Assembly (NCBI RefSeq): GCF_900114535.1
Contig: NZ_FOTK01000002.1
Span: 124,001 to 188,000 of the forward strand
Direction of reading: 5' to 3'
Origin: Methylobacterium pseudosasicola
GTDB taxonomy: Bacteria > Pseudomonadota > Alphaproteobacteria > Rhizobiales > Beijerinckiaceae
DNA length: 64,000 nt
Shown here one piece after another: positions 8,485 to 16,880 of the stretch. The position numbers and the translations under genes are program-made. The notes under the pieces are model-generated. The model made no database searches, was not told the DNA's origin, and saw only the letters and a program-made list of their open reading frames with translations. The first letter of the stretch is position 1, and each line of letters opens with the position of its first letter.

Positions 8485-8763
8485 TTAGCTTTTTACAACA
8501 GCCGTGAAGTCCGACCATTGCTCGATACGGAAGGCGCGAATGTCGCGTACCGACTTCGGGAACCACACCTTTGCACGCAAGGCCTGGATGACGAGGAACA
8601 GATTGGCCATGTCCTCCTTCTCCGTGACGTACAGGCTTCCCTGCACGCGGTGAAAGCCGTACGCGCCGAGCACCGCACCGATCTCGGTGTACGCCTGCGT
8701 CACGCCCTTCGGATGGTGCTTCTCCGTTTCAGCGACGATCAGATCAAAAGCCACTGCGTACAT
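8485..8763 (-). CDS. vapD: VapD-family endoribonuclease toxin
   Basis: The 92-residue protein is a close match in plan to Haemophilus influenzae VapD. It starts MYAVAFDLIV and carries HHPKGVTQAYTEIG, GSLYVTEKEDMANLF and the C-terminal VRDIRAFRIEQWSDFT. VapD has a Cas2-like ferredoxin fold and acts as an RNase in characterised species. Its ATG overlaps the stop of the upstream partner (TGATG), implying translational coupling as in vapXD pairs. The island is visibly less GC-rich than its neighbours, suggesting acquisition by transfer. Known VapD toxins give growth arrest or persistence. Confidence 0.9.
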   Translation of the reverse strand: MYAVAFDLIVAETEKHHPKGVTQAYTEIGAVLGAYGFHRVQGSLYVTEKEDMANLFLVIQALRAKVWFPKSVRDIRAFRIEQWSDFTAVVKS

Positions 8764-8963
8764 CAGTACGCCTCGGGGTCGTCGGTCAGGTGAGTCCAGC
8801 GGTACTCCGCCTTCTCCCCCGTCTCGATCATCGTGACCTCGATCATCCAGTCGCCGTCATCCAACTGGCGAAGGGCTCGACCGACCTCGTACTTCGGACC
8901 GAACGGTCCGAAGCTCTTGATCTTGCCGACCGGAACGGCCGGCGGTGCGATGACTGCCTGCAT
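8763..8963 (-). CDS. Putative VapX-like antitoxin (DUF5397-like)
   Basis: A 66-residue protein starts at ATG 8963 behind GGAGAG. Its core reads KIKSFGPFGPKYEVG, then LDDGDWMIEVTMIETGEKAEYR and ends in a DDPEAY tail. It sits directly upstream of vapD and overlaps it by one base, the position of the VapX antitoxin in Haemophilus. I recall DUF5397 proteins in this place but cannot confirm the family by search. The open frame extends upstream to 9080 without an RBS, through a region that also holds a plausible promoter, so the shorter form is preferred. Confidence 0.75.
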   Translation of the reverse strand: MQAVIAPPAVPVGKIKSFGPFGPKYEVGRALRQLDDGDWMIEVTMIETGEKAEYRWTHLTDDPEAY

Positions 8964-8995
8964 GACGATTCTCTCCGCACCCAAACTCGGTCTCA

Positions 8996-9023
8996 ATCTT
9001 ATCTCGACACTGCAAGCAGACAA
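8996..9023 (-). promoter_or_regulatory. Candidate promoter of the vapX-vapD operon
   Basis: On the minus strand TTGTCT and TAAGAT are separated by 16 bases, each matching four of six sigma-70 consensus positions. They lie about 35 bp before the ATG in an AT-richer stretch. Confidence 0.4.
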
Positions 9024-9123
9024 AAACCAAATCGGGTTTTGCTCCACGATGAGCGAGGCCGGATCGGACAACGGAAACACACTCGAGTCCGTATAGCCAA
9101 TCGTCTCGGAACTGGATCGCGCT

Positions 9124-10242
9124 TCACCGCTGCCCGAACGCCGTGTCCTTGAACAGGTCCTTGTATTCCCGCGGCTGCGAGCGCCAGTACTGCTTGGGTG
9201 CGCGCACCTGGGCGCCGAGCTCGGCCGCGGCGTGCCAGGGCCAGCGGGGATCGTACAGCATGGCCCGGGCGAGCGAGATCGCGTCGGCTTTGCCCTCCGC
9301 TAGGATTTCTTCCGCCTGCTGCGCCTCGGTGATCAGGCCGACCGCGATGGTGGTCAGCCCGGTCTCGGCCTTGATCCGCTCGGCATAGGGCACCTGATAG
9401 CCCGGCCCGAGCTTGATCGCCTGCTTGGGCGAGACGCCGCCCGTCGAGACGTGGAGCGCCGGCGAGCCGGCCCGCTTGAGTGCCTGGCCCAGGGCCACGG
9501 TCTCGTCGAGATCCCAGCCGTCCTCGACCCAGTCGGTGGCCGAGACCCGCAGCCAGACCGGGCTGCCCGCGGGCACGACGTCGCGCACGGCGTCGTAGAC
9601 TTCCAGCGGGAAGCGCATCCGGTTCTCGAGGCTGCCGCCATACTGGTCGGTGCGCTTGTTGGCGATCGGCGACAGGAACTGGTGCAACAGGTAGCCGTGG
9701 GCGCCGTGCAGCTCCACGGCCTCGATCCCCAGCCGCACCGCGCGCTTGGCGGTCGCGACGAACTGGTCGCGGACGCGCTTCAGGTCGGCGGCGTCGAGGG
9801 CGTGGGGCGGCACCTCGGCCTCGCCGTGCGGGACCGCCGAGGGCGCCTCCGTGCGCCAGCCATAGGGATGCTCCGGCGGGATCTGCTGGCCGCCCTCCCA
9901 GGGTGCCTGGCTCGACGCCTTGCGGCCGGCATGGGCGATCTGGATGCAGATCGGGATCGACGCGTATTCGCGCAAAGCCTCCAGCACCCGGCCGAGCGCC
10001 CGCTCACAGCCGTCCGAGTACAGGCCGAGATCCCAGGCGGTGATTCGCGCCTCCGGGGAGACCGCGGTGGCCTCCAGGGTCAGCAGGCCGGCGCCCGACT
10101 GGGCGAGCTGGCCGAGATGGATCATGTGCCAGTCGGTGGCCTCGCCGTCCCGGGCCGAATACTGGCACATCGGCGCGATGAGGATGCGGTTCTCGAGGGT
10201 CAGGGCGTCGAGGGTGAGCGGTTCGAACAGGCGGGCGGTCAT
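9124..10242 (-). CDS. NADH:flavin oxidoreductase, Old Yellow Enzyme family (YqjM/XenA-like)
   Basis: The 372-residue TIM-barrel flavoprotein has the 'thermophilic-like' OYE hallmarks: MCQYS with the redox-tuning Cys26, QIAHAGRKAS, ELHGAHGYLLHQFLSP (H179 and H182 as substrate-binding pair) and NKRTDQYGGSLENR. These FMN enzymes reduce activated alkenes, quinones and nitro compounds with NAD(P)H. The ATG at 10242 gives the family-typical start FEPLTLDALTLENRI. It stands alone between divergently and convergently oriented genes; physiological substrate unknown. Confidence 0.92.
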   Translation of the reverse strand: MTARLFEPLTLDALTLENRILIAPMCQYSARDGEATDWHMIHLGQLAQSGAGLLTLEATAVSPEARITAWDLGLYSDGCERALGRVLEALREYASIPICIQIAHAGRKASSQAPWEGGQQIPPEHPYGWRTEAPSAVPHGEAEVPPHALDAADLKRVRDQFVATAKRAVRLGIEAVELHGAHGYLLHQFLSPIANKRTDQYGGSLENRMRFPLEVYDAVRDVVPAGSPVWLRVSATDWVEDGWDLDETVALGQALKRAGSPALHVSTGGVSPKQAIKLGPGYQVPYAERIKAETGLTTIAVGLITEAQQAEEILAEGKADAISLARAMLYDPRWPWHAAAELGAQVRAPKQYWRSQPREYKDLFKDTAFGQR

Positions 10243-10429
10243 GGGCGGCTCCGGCAGGTGCGAACTCTATGTGGTGCGAGGTCGCAGCGAAGCCAGCGCG
10301 CTCCAGCTTGGGAGGCATGCGCGGATCGCAGCCGGGAACCGAGCGCCCGTCCCGGAATTTTTGGAAGACGACGGCCTGACGCCGGCGACGCGAACCGCCT
10401 GAGGGGGCGAGATCGCTCAAGGTCCTCCG

Positions 10430-10915
10430 ATGATGCTCCCGAACCGTTCCGCTCGACTCGCCGCCGCGGCCGCGGCCCCGCTCGCCCTTGCTGCGTTCCT
10501 CGCCCTTCCGGCCTGGGCTCAGCCGGCCGCGTTCGGCGGCCCGAAAATCCTGATCCACGGCAATTACTGCGGCCCGGGCAACAACGCCCCGCTGCCGCCG
10601 ATCGACGCCCTCGACGCGGCCTGCGCCCGCCACGATGCTTGCACCCCGAACGGCGGCCTGCCGTCGCAAGGATGCAACCTGCGCCTCCAGCGGGACGCGG
10701 CCCTGATCTCCCGCGACCCGCGCCAGCCCGACGACCTGCGGGCCCTGGCCGGCCTGGTGGCCGCGAGCGCGACCCTGATCCCGGCCGAGCCGGGCCCGCA
10801 GCGCCTGCCGGCCTCGGTCTCGACGGACACGGTGCCGGGCGCCTACGCCCCGCCCCTGTCCCGGCCGGCCCCCTCGGCCGATCTGCCGGACGAGGAGCCG
10901 GACGACGCGGAGTGA
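10430..10915 (+). CDS. Secreted phospholipase A2-like protein
   Basis: The 161-residue protein has a clear signal peptide (core PLALAAFLALPAWA, cut near residue 30). The mature part carries the two signatures of the PLA2 fold: a calcium-loop-like YCGPGNN (46-52) and a catalytic C-A-R-H-D-A-C box (65-71, His68/Asp69), with another Cys at 82. The C-terminal 60 residues are Pro-rich and acidic. Small prokaryotic PLA2 proteins hydrolyse the sn-2 ester of phospholipids outside the cell. Activity is inferred from the motifs only. Two ATGs (10430, 10433) are possible. Confidence 0.72.
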   Translation: MMLPNRSARLAAAAAAPLALAAFLALPAWAQPAAFGGPKILIHGNYCGPGNNAPLPPIDALDAACARHDACTPNGGLPSQGCNLRLQRDAALISRDPRQPDDLRALAGLVAASATLIPAEPGPQRLPASVSTDTVPGAYAPPLSRPAPSADLPDEEPDDAE

Positions 10916-11061
10916 GGCTGAGCCGGGGGCAACCCCGGCGATTCTGGCACCCCGCGTCCCGTGCGGCGCGGTGCGCTCCCTCTCCCGTGCGGGCTAGCGG
11001 ATTCACACATCGCGTTCGGCCCTTTTCCACCGCGGCCTGCGCTCGCCTCAGGCGCTGGTGC

Positions 11062-11272
11062 GGGGATCCCCTCGCCCCGCTTGCGGGGAGAGGGCTCCGG
11101 CGACCTTGTTGTCGCCGGAGCGAGGCGGCAGCCGAGGGTGAGGGGGCGGTTCAGGACGCGCGTCCCGTTCTGAGCCGCCCCCTCACCACCGCTTCGGCTG
11201 CGCCTGCGCTTCCCGCACGGACGACGAGGTCCGTGCGGGCCTCTCCCCGCAAGCGGGGCGAGGGGAGCCCGC
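11062..11272. repeat. Large composite palindrome with two flanking hairpins
   Basis: The outer hairpins are CCCCTCGCCCCGCTTGCGGGG-like on the left and CCCCGCAAGCGGGGCGAGGGG on the right. Between them GGTGAGGGGGCGG pairs with CCGCCCCCTCACC around a short loop. The plan (hairpin, central stem, hairpin) is the same as family A but the sequence differs. It fills part of the 527-bp gap between the PLA2-like and esterase genes. Confidence 0.7.
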
Positions 11273-11301
11273 GCTTCGTCCGGAGATCTGTGAACATCGT
11301 A

Positions 11302-11393
11302 GCCCGTGCGGGAGAGGGCTGGGGTGAGGGATCCGGTTTTTCCGGAGAGGTTGCACCCCTCACCCTGTCCCTCTCCCGCACGGGAGAGGGGAC
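11302..11393. repeat. Intergenic palindrome, family B, copy 1 (left end shortened)
   Basis: CCCTCTCCCGCACGGGAGAGG on the right and a shortened CCCGTGCGGGAGAGG on the left flank a central stem GGGGTGAGGG / CCCTCACCC with TCCGGAGAGG in the loop. A full copy in opposite orientation lies at 16.6 kb. The left junction reads GTGAACATCGTAGCC, the reverse complement of the linker next to family A copy 1. Confidence 0.75.
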
Positions 11394-11442
11394 CCACGCC
11401 ACATCCGGCGATAGGGGATCCGCGAGCCCCTTGGGCGTCCCG

Positions 11443-12750
11443 TCACGCTCTGCCGGCACCTGCCGCCCGCGTATGACCCAGGAAGAACCGGACCATCGCG
11501 CGGCTCGCATCCGGGCCGCTTGGGTCCGTGAAGGACCCGTCCGGGCTGCCGCCGGACCAGGCGTGGCCGGCGCCGTGCAGGACCCAGTATTCGAGGCGCG
11601 CCTGACCGGTGCCGTCGCTGCGGACGGTTCGGGTATAGGCGACGCCCCCCGGGCTCTTGCCCTGCTCGACCGTCTCGGCGAGGCCCGAGACCGCCATGGC
11701 CTGGGCGACCACTTGGTCGCCGTTGGCCGGGTGGACGGTGCGGTCGCCGTCGCCGTGGAACACGATGGTCGGGACCGCCTGCCGGTTGCGCCCCGGGGCG
11801 CCCCCCTGCCCCTTCATGGCCGCGAAGGCCGAGGCGACGTCCCGGGCCGAGCCGCAGGCCAGGCCGGAATGGACGCCCACCGCCGCGAACAGGTCCGGAT
11901 AGGTCGCCGCCAGGATCGCCGCCGCGGCACCCCCGGCCGACAGGCCGGCCGCGTAGACCCGATCCGGATCGGCTGAGAACTCTTTCACCACCGCCTGGGC
12001 GATGCCGGCGAGCAGGGCCGGCTCGCCGCCGTCGCGGGCCTGGTCGCCGGCGGCGTACCAGTTCCAGCAGCGCTGCATGTTCGCCGACTGGGGCTGCTCC
12101 GGATAGGCGACCAGGAAGGTCTGCTCCTCGGCGAGGCGGTTCATCTGCGTGCCGGCGGCGAAATCGTCCGGGTTCTGCGTGCAGCCGTGCAGCATCAGGA
12201 TGACCGGCAGCGCCTGGCCGGTGTATCCGCTCGGCACGTACACCTTGTAGCGGCGGCTGCCCGCGGCGGCGGTGAACACGCGATCCTCGAACCGGGCGCC
12301 CGCCGGCACGGCGGCGGCGGGCTTGCCCGGCTGGACGAAGCCGCCGGCAAAACCCTCCGCGAAGCCGCCGGTGGGAATGCCGCCTTTGGCGAGGCTGTCG
12401 CGCACGGTGCGCATCACCGCCGACGCGATGTCGGCGCCATCAGGGGCGGCGTGGTTCGGTGCGGCGGCCGGGTCCGGCGCCGTCCAGGCGCCGTTGGGGG
12501 ATTTGGGGGCCTCCATGTCGATGGTGGCGGTCCCGGCGGGCTCGGCCGGACGGTCGCGGCCCTCGGCCCAGCGGGCGAAGGCGTCGGCCTGCCGGCGCTG
12601 GAACCGGCCCAGGGCGGCGCTCATCCGGGCGGCCCGGGCGGCGCGCTGGCCCTCGGCCTCGGCCGTGCCGAGACCGGAGGTCCCGAACGCGCCGAGCTTC
12701 ATCTTCGCGAGATCGAGGTTCAGAAAGTCCATCTTGGGGACGTATTTCAT
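11443..12750 (-). CDS. PHB depolymerase-family esterase (PF10503 type)
   Basis: The 435-residue protein has a 150-residue charged, Ala-rich N-terminal extension and then an esterase_phb catalytic domain: VILMLHGCTQNPDDF (oxyanion region, 183-197), a YPEQPQSANMQRCWNW segment and the nucleophile elbow GLSAGG (Ser271). Intracellular-type polyhydroxybutyrate depolymerases and feruloyl-esterase-like LpqC proteins share this domain, so polymer or oligomer ester hydrolysis is likely. No signal peptide is visible, favouring action on storage granules. The ribbon-helix-helix gene 78 bp upstream on the same strand may control it. A second ATG at 12732 is possible. Confidence 0.87.
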   Translation of the reverse strand: MKYVPKMDFLNLDLAKMKLGAFGTSGLGTAEAEGQRAARAARMSAALGRFQRRQADAFARWAEGRDRPAEPAGTATIDMEAPKSPNGAWTAPDPAAAPNHAAPDGADIASAVMRTVRDSLAKGGIPTGGFAEGFAGGFVQPGKPAAAVPAGARFEDRVFTAAAGSRRYKVYVPSGYTGQALPVILMLHGCTQNPDDFAAGTQMNRLAEEQTFLVAYPEQPQSANMQRCWNWYAAGDQARDGGEPALLAGIAQAVVKEFSADPDRVYAAGLSAGGAAAAILAATYPDLFAAVGVHSGLACGSARDVASAFAAMKGQGGAPGRNRQAVPTIVFHGDGDRTVHPANGDQVVAQAMAVSGLAETVEQGKSPGGVAYTRTVRSDGTGQARLEYWVLHGAGHAWSGGSPDGSFTDPSGPDASRAMVRFFLGHTRAAGAGRA

Positions 12751-12828
12751 CGGGCCGATCCTTGCAGGTCTGGTTCGGACACGGCCGGCGGCTGCGCCTG
12801 ACTGTGCGGTGGTTTGGTCCGGGCCGCT

Positions 12829-13248
12829 TCAGGCGGTCCGGTCGGCCAGGGCGGCCTTGACGGCGGGGCTCGCCTGAAACGCGCCCAGCACCTCGACGGA
12901 GGCGATGGCGGCGCGGGCGAGTTCGGGGGTGACGTCGATCGCCACGGTGGCGAGGCCCAGAACCTGGATGTGGAGGGGCACGCCGGCGTCCCGGGCGGCT
13001 TCGAGGGTGGCCCGCGAGTAATGCGAGACGCCCAGGCGCAGCTGACGCCGGGCCACGGATTGGCGCAAAGCCTCCTCCTGCCGGTCGAGCTGGTTGCGCA
13101 CGGCGGTGCGGATGAAGTCGGCGCGGTTGGCGTAGAACCCCTCGCGGACCATCAGGTCGACCCGGCCGAGATCGACGAAGCCGAGATTGATCGTGATCTT
13201 CTCGCTGTCCGGGACCTTGGGCCGAAGTTCCTGCCCGCTGTCGCTCAT
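12829..13248 (-). CDS. Ribbon-helix-helix (CopG-like) regulator
   Basis: The 139-residue protein has a ribbon-helix-helix domain at about 17-60: a beta-strand KITINLGFVDL followed by RADFIRTAVRNQLDRQ. A C-terminal alpha/beta region (85-139) contains a run of hydrophobic segments and may bind a ligand or partner. It precedes the PHB-depolymerase-type esterase on the same strand, and the two could be one transcription unit in which this protein regulates its neighbour. The target is not known. Confidence 0.75.
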   Translation of the reverse strand: MSDSGQELRPKVPDSEKITINLGFVDLGRVDLMVREGFYANRADFIRTAVRNQLDRQEEALRQSVARRQLRLGVSHYSRATLEAARDAGVPLHIQVLGLATVAIDVTPELARAAIASVEVLGAFQASPAVKAALADRTA

Positions 13249-13332
13249 CGCCTCGCCCTCCCCAGGCCATCCGGTTGGATGGTCTAGAGATGGTTAGCGG
13301 ATGGCAGGACGCAAGGGGCGGCTGCGGCGAGT

Positions 13333-13425
13333 CTCGAAACCGCCCTGGTGTCGGGCTTCGCCCGAGATCGGGGCTGCGCGCCCCGAACCCCGCCGAAGGG
13401 CCTCAGGCCCTTCGGGAACCCGGAT
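13333..13425. repeat. Intergenic hairpin repeat, family E-like
   Basis: A stretch of small hairpins: GTCGGGCTTCGCCCGA, ATCGGGGCTGCGCGCCCCGA, and GAAGGGCCTCAGGCCCTTC. Order and content resemble the units near 24.4, 29.7 and 32.4 kb. It lies in the gap between the ribbon-helix-helix gene and prpE. Confidence 0.55.
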
Positions 13426-13437
13426 CGCGACGCGTGA

Positions 13438-15363
13438 TCAGCCGGCGCCGATCCCCCGCCCCTTCAGGCTGGCGTCGATCTCGTCGAGGGCGGTGGCGTC
13501 GTCGATGGTCGCCGGCATGGTCCAGGGATCGTGGTCGGCGATGCGCTTCATGGTGGCGCGCAGGATCTTGCCGGAGCGGGTTTTCGGCAGGCGCGGCACG
13601 GTGAGCGCCAGCTTGAACGCCGCCACCGGGCCGATCTCGTCCCGCACCTTGGCGACGAGTTCGCGCTCGATGTCCTCGGGGGCCCGGTCGACCCGGGCCT
13701 TCAGCACCACGAAGCCGCAGGGCACCTCGCCCTTGAGCGCGTCGCGGATCCCGATCACCGCGCATTCGGCGACATCCGGATGGCCGGCCAGCACCGCCTC
13801 CATGCCGCCCGTGGACAAGCGATGGCCCGCGACGTTGATGATGTCGTCGGTCCGCCCCAGCACGGTGATGTAGCCGTCCGCGTCGATCACGCCGGCATCC
13901 GAGGTGTCGTAATAGCCCGGGAAGGTGGCGAGGTAGCTCGACCGCATCCGTTCGTCCGAGCCCCAGAGGGTCGGCAGGCAGCCGGGCGGCAGGGGCAGGC
14001 GGATCGCGATGGTGCCCATCGTGCCGGGCGGGACCGGCTTGCCGCCCTCGTCCAGCACCTCGACCCGGTAGCCCGGCATCGGCACGCAGGTGCTGCCGTG
14101 CTTCACCGGCAGGAGACCGAGGCCCAGCGGATTGCCGGCGATCGGCCAGCCGGTCTCGGTCTGCCACCAATGGTCGATCACCGGCCGCCCCAGCACCCGC
14201 TCGGCCCAGGCGACCGAATCCGGGTCCGCCCGCTCCCCGGCCAGGAACAGGCTGCGGAACGCCGAGAGGTCGTAATCGCCGATCAGCGACCCGGCCGGAT
14301 CCTCCTTCTTGATCGCACGCAGCGCCGTCGGCGCCGTGAACAGGCAGACGACGCCGTGCTCGGCGACCACCCGCCAGAACGCCCCGGCATCCGGCGTGCC
14401 CACCGGCTTGCCCTCGTACAGCACCGTGGTGCAGCCGTGCAGCAGTGGCGCGTAGACGATGTAGGAATGGCCGACCACCCAGCCGATATCGGAGGCGCAG
14501 AAATAGGTCTCGCCGGGCTGCACGCCGTAGAGGTTCGGCATCGACCAGGCGAGCGCCACGAGGTAGCCGCCGGTATCCCGGACCACGCCCTTCGGCTTGC
14601 CGGTCGTGCCGGAGGTGTAGAGGACGTAGAGCGGGTCCGTGGCGGCCATCGGCACGCAGGCGGCCTGCTTGCCCGCGGCCCGGGCAGCCGCGACGGTCTC
14701 GGCCCAATCGTGGTCGCGCCCCGCGACCAGGCTCGCGGCGCATTGGGGCCGCTGCAGGATCAGGCAGGCCTCCGGCTTGTGCCGGGAGGTGGCGATCGCG
14801 AGGTCCAGCAGCGGTTTGTAGGCGACCACCCGGTTCGGCTCGAGGCCGCAGGAGGCGGCCAGCACCACCTTCGGGGCGGCATCCTCGATCCGCACCGCCA
14901 ATTCGTTGGCCGCGAAGCCGCCGAACACCACCGAGTGCACGGCCCCGAGCCGGGCGCAGGCCAGCATGCCGAACAGGGCCTCGGGTACCATCGGCATGTA
15001 CAGCACGACCCGGTCGCCCTTGTCGACGCCGAGCTCGGCCAGCACCGCGGCGAGGGCCGCCACCGCGTCGCGCAGCTCCCGGTAGCTGATGCTGCGCTTG
15101 GTGCCGGTGACGGGGGAATCGTACAGGATCGCCGCCTGCTCGGCCCGCGCCCCGTCGGCGTGGCGGTCCACCGCATTGTGGCAGGCGTTCAGCGTCCCGT
15201 CCGGGAACCAGCGGCCGTAGGGGCCGGAGTCCGGCGCGAAGGCCCGCTTCGGCGTCTGCGCCCAGTCGAGCGCCCGGGCCGCCTCCAGCCAGAACGCGTC
15301 CGGGTCGCGGCGCGCCGCATCGTAGATTTCGGGATAGCGGCCCGGCAGGCTGGCGGTGGTCAT
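13438..15363 (-). CDS. prpE: Propionate--CoA ligase
   Basis: A 641-residue ANL-superfamily acyl-CoA synthetase of the acetyl/propionyl-CoA synthetase length. Visible are the P-loop YTSGTTGKPKGV, DHWWQTETGWP (acyl-adenylate site), DDIINVAGHRLSTGGME (hinge), and the C-terminal KTRSGKILRATMK whose second Lys is the acylation-sensitive catalytic residue. Overall pattern fits PrpE rather than Acs. It activates propionate (and possibly other short acids) with ATP and CoA. The ATG at 15363 begins the usual N-terminus (RYPEIYDAARRDPDAFW); the frame stays open further without support. Monocistronic as seen. Confidence 0.9.
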   Translation of the reverse strand: MTTASLPGRYPEIYDAARRDPDAFWLEAARALDWAQTPKRAFAPDSGPYGRWFPDGTLNACHNAVDRHADGARAEQAAILYDSPVTGTKRSISYRELRDAVAALAAVLAELGVDKGDRVVLYMPMVPEALFGMLACARLGAVHSVVFGGFAANELAVRIEDAAPKVVLAASCGLEPNRVVAYKPLLDLAIATSRHKPEACLILQRPQCAASLVAGRDHDWAETVAAARAAGKQAACVPMAATDPLYVLYTSGTTGKPKGVVRDTGGYLVALAWSMPNLYGVQPGETYFCASDIGWVVGHSYIVYAPLLHGCTTVLYEGKPVGTPDAGAFWRVVAEHGVVCLFTAPTALRAIKKEDPAGSLIGDYDLSAFRSLFLAGERADPDSVAWAERVLGRPVIDHWWQTETGWPIAGNPLGLGLLPVKHGSTCVPMPGYRVEVLDEGGKPVPPGTMGTIAIRLPLPPGCLPTLWGSDERMRSSYLATFPGYYDTSDAGVIDADGYITVLGRTDDIINVAGHRLSTGGMEAVLAGHPDVAECAVIGIRDALKGEVPCGFVVLKARVDRAPEDIERELVAKVRDEIGPVAAFKLALTVPRLPKTRSGKILRATMKRIADHDPWTMPATIDDATALDEIDASLKGRGIGAG

Positions 15364-15462
15364 CGGCGCTGCGTGTCCTCGGGGGCCGCTCTCCGGCGGC
15401 ATCACCCGCAGAGTAGCTGATTCTTATTTTTTGCGCGCGCGGGTGGTCGATAGGATGCCGCG

Positions 15463-16425
15463 ATGCACGCGTCACCGAATCGAGCCGTGTTCGAGCCCTT
15501 CGCATCGGGGCTTCTCGATGTGTCCGGCGGCAACGCCATCCACTGGGAGATCACCGGCCATCCCGATGGCAAGCCGGCTCTGTTCCTGCACGGCGGTCCG
15601 GGCGCGCCGTCGCGCGCAAACGGCTATCGGCGCCTGTTCGACCTGACCCGTTACAAGGTCGTCAGCATCGACCAGCGCGGTTGCGGACGCAGCAGGCCCC
15701 TCGCCATCGAGGCGCTGGACCGGCTCCACGAGAACACCACCGAGGCCCTGATCGCGGATATCGAGGCCGTCCGCCGACATCTGGGCCTGGCGCGGTGGCT
15801 CGTTTCGGGCGTTTCCTGGGGGACGACCCTGGCCCTCGCCTACGCCCAAGCCTGTCCTGACGCGGTGACCGCCCTGGTGCTCGGCGCCGTCACCACCACG
15901 AGCCGCGAGGAGGTGGACTGGATCACCGAAGGGGTCGGGGCGATCTTTCCGGAGGTGTGGGACCGGTTCGCCGCCGAGGCGGGCCGCCGGGACGGCGAGC
16001 GCGTCGTGGACGCCTATGCGCGCCGCCTCGCATCCGGAAACCCGGACGACCGCACGCAGGCGGCGCGTGCCTGGTGCGCCTGGGAAGACACGCATGTGTC
16101 CCTGAGCCCGGATTTCGCGCCGCTCAGCTTCCCCGATCCCGAGGCCGCGCGGGTGTTCGCGACGCTCGTCACGCATTACTGGGCGAACGACGGCTTTCTG
16201 CGCGGCAGCGATGCGATCCTGGCGCGCATGAACCGGATCCGCGACATACCGGGCGCCCTGGTCCACGGCCGGCGCGATATCAGCAGCCCGGCCCGGACGG
16301 CCTGGCTCCTGTCTCGGTCCTGGCCGGCGAGCAGCCTTCACATCGTCGAGACCGAGGGGCATGGCGGCCCGGACCTGACGGCCTGCATGCAACGCGCGAT
16401 CGCGGCTTTCGCATCGCTGTCGTGA
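15463..16425 (+). CDS. Alpha/beta hydrolase, proline iminopeptidase family (S33)
   Basis: A 320-residue hydrolase with the proline iminopeptidase hallmarks: HGGPG (43-47), DQRGCGRSRP (70-79) and GVSWGTTLALAYAQ with nucleophile Ser118. The late HGRRDISSP and GHGG segments provide Asp and His. The family removes N-terminal proline from peptides, with some members acting as general aminopeptidases or esterases. No signal peptide, so cytoplasmic. It is divergent from prpE with 99 bp between the starts, and no functional link is evident. Confidence 0.87.
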   Translation: MHASPNRAVFEPFASGLLDVSGGNAIHWEITGHPDGKPALFLHGGPGAPSRANGYRRLFDLTRYKVVSIDQRGCGRSRPLAIEALDRLHENTTEALIADIEAVRRHLGLARWLVSGVSWGTTLALAYAQACPDAVTALVLGAVTTTSREEVDWITEGVGAIFPEVWDRFAAEAGRRDGERVVDAYARRLASGNPDDRTQAARAWCAWEDTHVSLSPDFAPLSFPDPEAARVFATLVTHYWANDGFLRGSDAILARMNRIRDIPGALVHGRRDISSPARTAWLLSRSWPASSLHIVETEGHGGPDLTACMQRAIAAFASLS

Positions 16426-16516
16426 TCGTTTGTGGGCGCCGCTGCCAGGGTTCCAACCTGCTGGTATTGATGAGAGCGCCGGTTTCGTCCGAGCAGGTGC
16501 CCGATACATCGGCTTC

Positions 16517-16857
16517 TCCCACTCAACCCCCTCATCCTGAAAGGCTGTAAGTCTTTCGATCGACAGACGGGCTTGCGTGCCACGACGAGGCGCGGGTCCC
16601 CTCTCCCGTGCGGGAGAGGGACAGGGTGAGGGGTGCGACCTCTCCGGAAAAACCTGGTCCCTCACCCCAGCCCTCTCCCGCACGGGAGAGGGGCCTGTCG
16701 CGCTCCGTCCTCGAAGGATCGGGGAACTCACAGCCTATGAGGTGGCGGCACACGGCGTCGCCCTCGAAAGAGGGCTCCAGGGATTGCAGCGGCATCTGGA
16801 GGACTCCTTCGAGGCCCGCTGACGCCGACACCTCTGGATGAGGGACAGGGTTGGGCC
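16517..16857. repeat. Family C palindrome interrupted by a family B element
   Basis: The ends read CCCCCTCATCCTGA and CTCTGGATGAGGG, and the right half contains GGGCTCCAGGGATTGCAG / CATCTGGAGGACTCCTTCGAGG, matching the inner part of the intact family C copy at 20.4 kb. Near the left end AGGCTGT, and after the family B insert ACAGCCT, form a second inverted pair. The insert (16597-16694) is a complete family B palindrome, so the structure looks nested. Confidence 0.6.
16597..16694. repeat. Intergenic palindrome, family B, copy 2
   Basis: CCTCTCCCGTGCGGGAGAGG and CCTCTCCCGCACGGGAGAGG hairpins flank a central stem GGTGAGGGGTGCGACC with CTCACCCCAG. It matches the copy at 11.3 kb in opposite orientation. 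Confidence 0.78.
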
Positions 16858-16880
16858 ACCACGGTCTGTCGTCACCCCCA

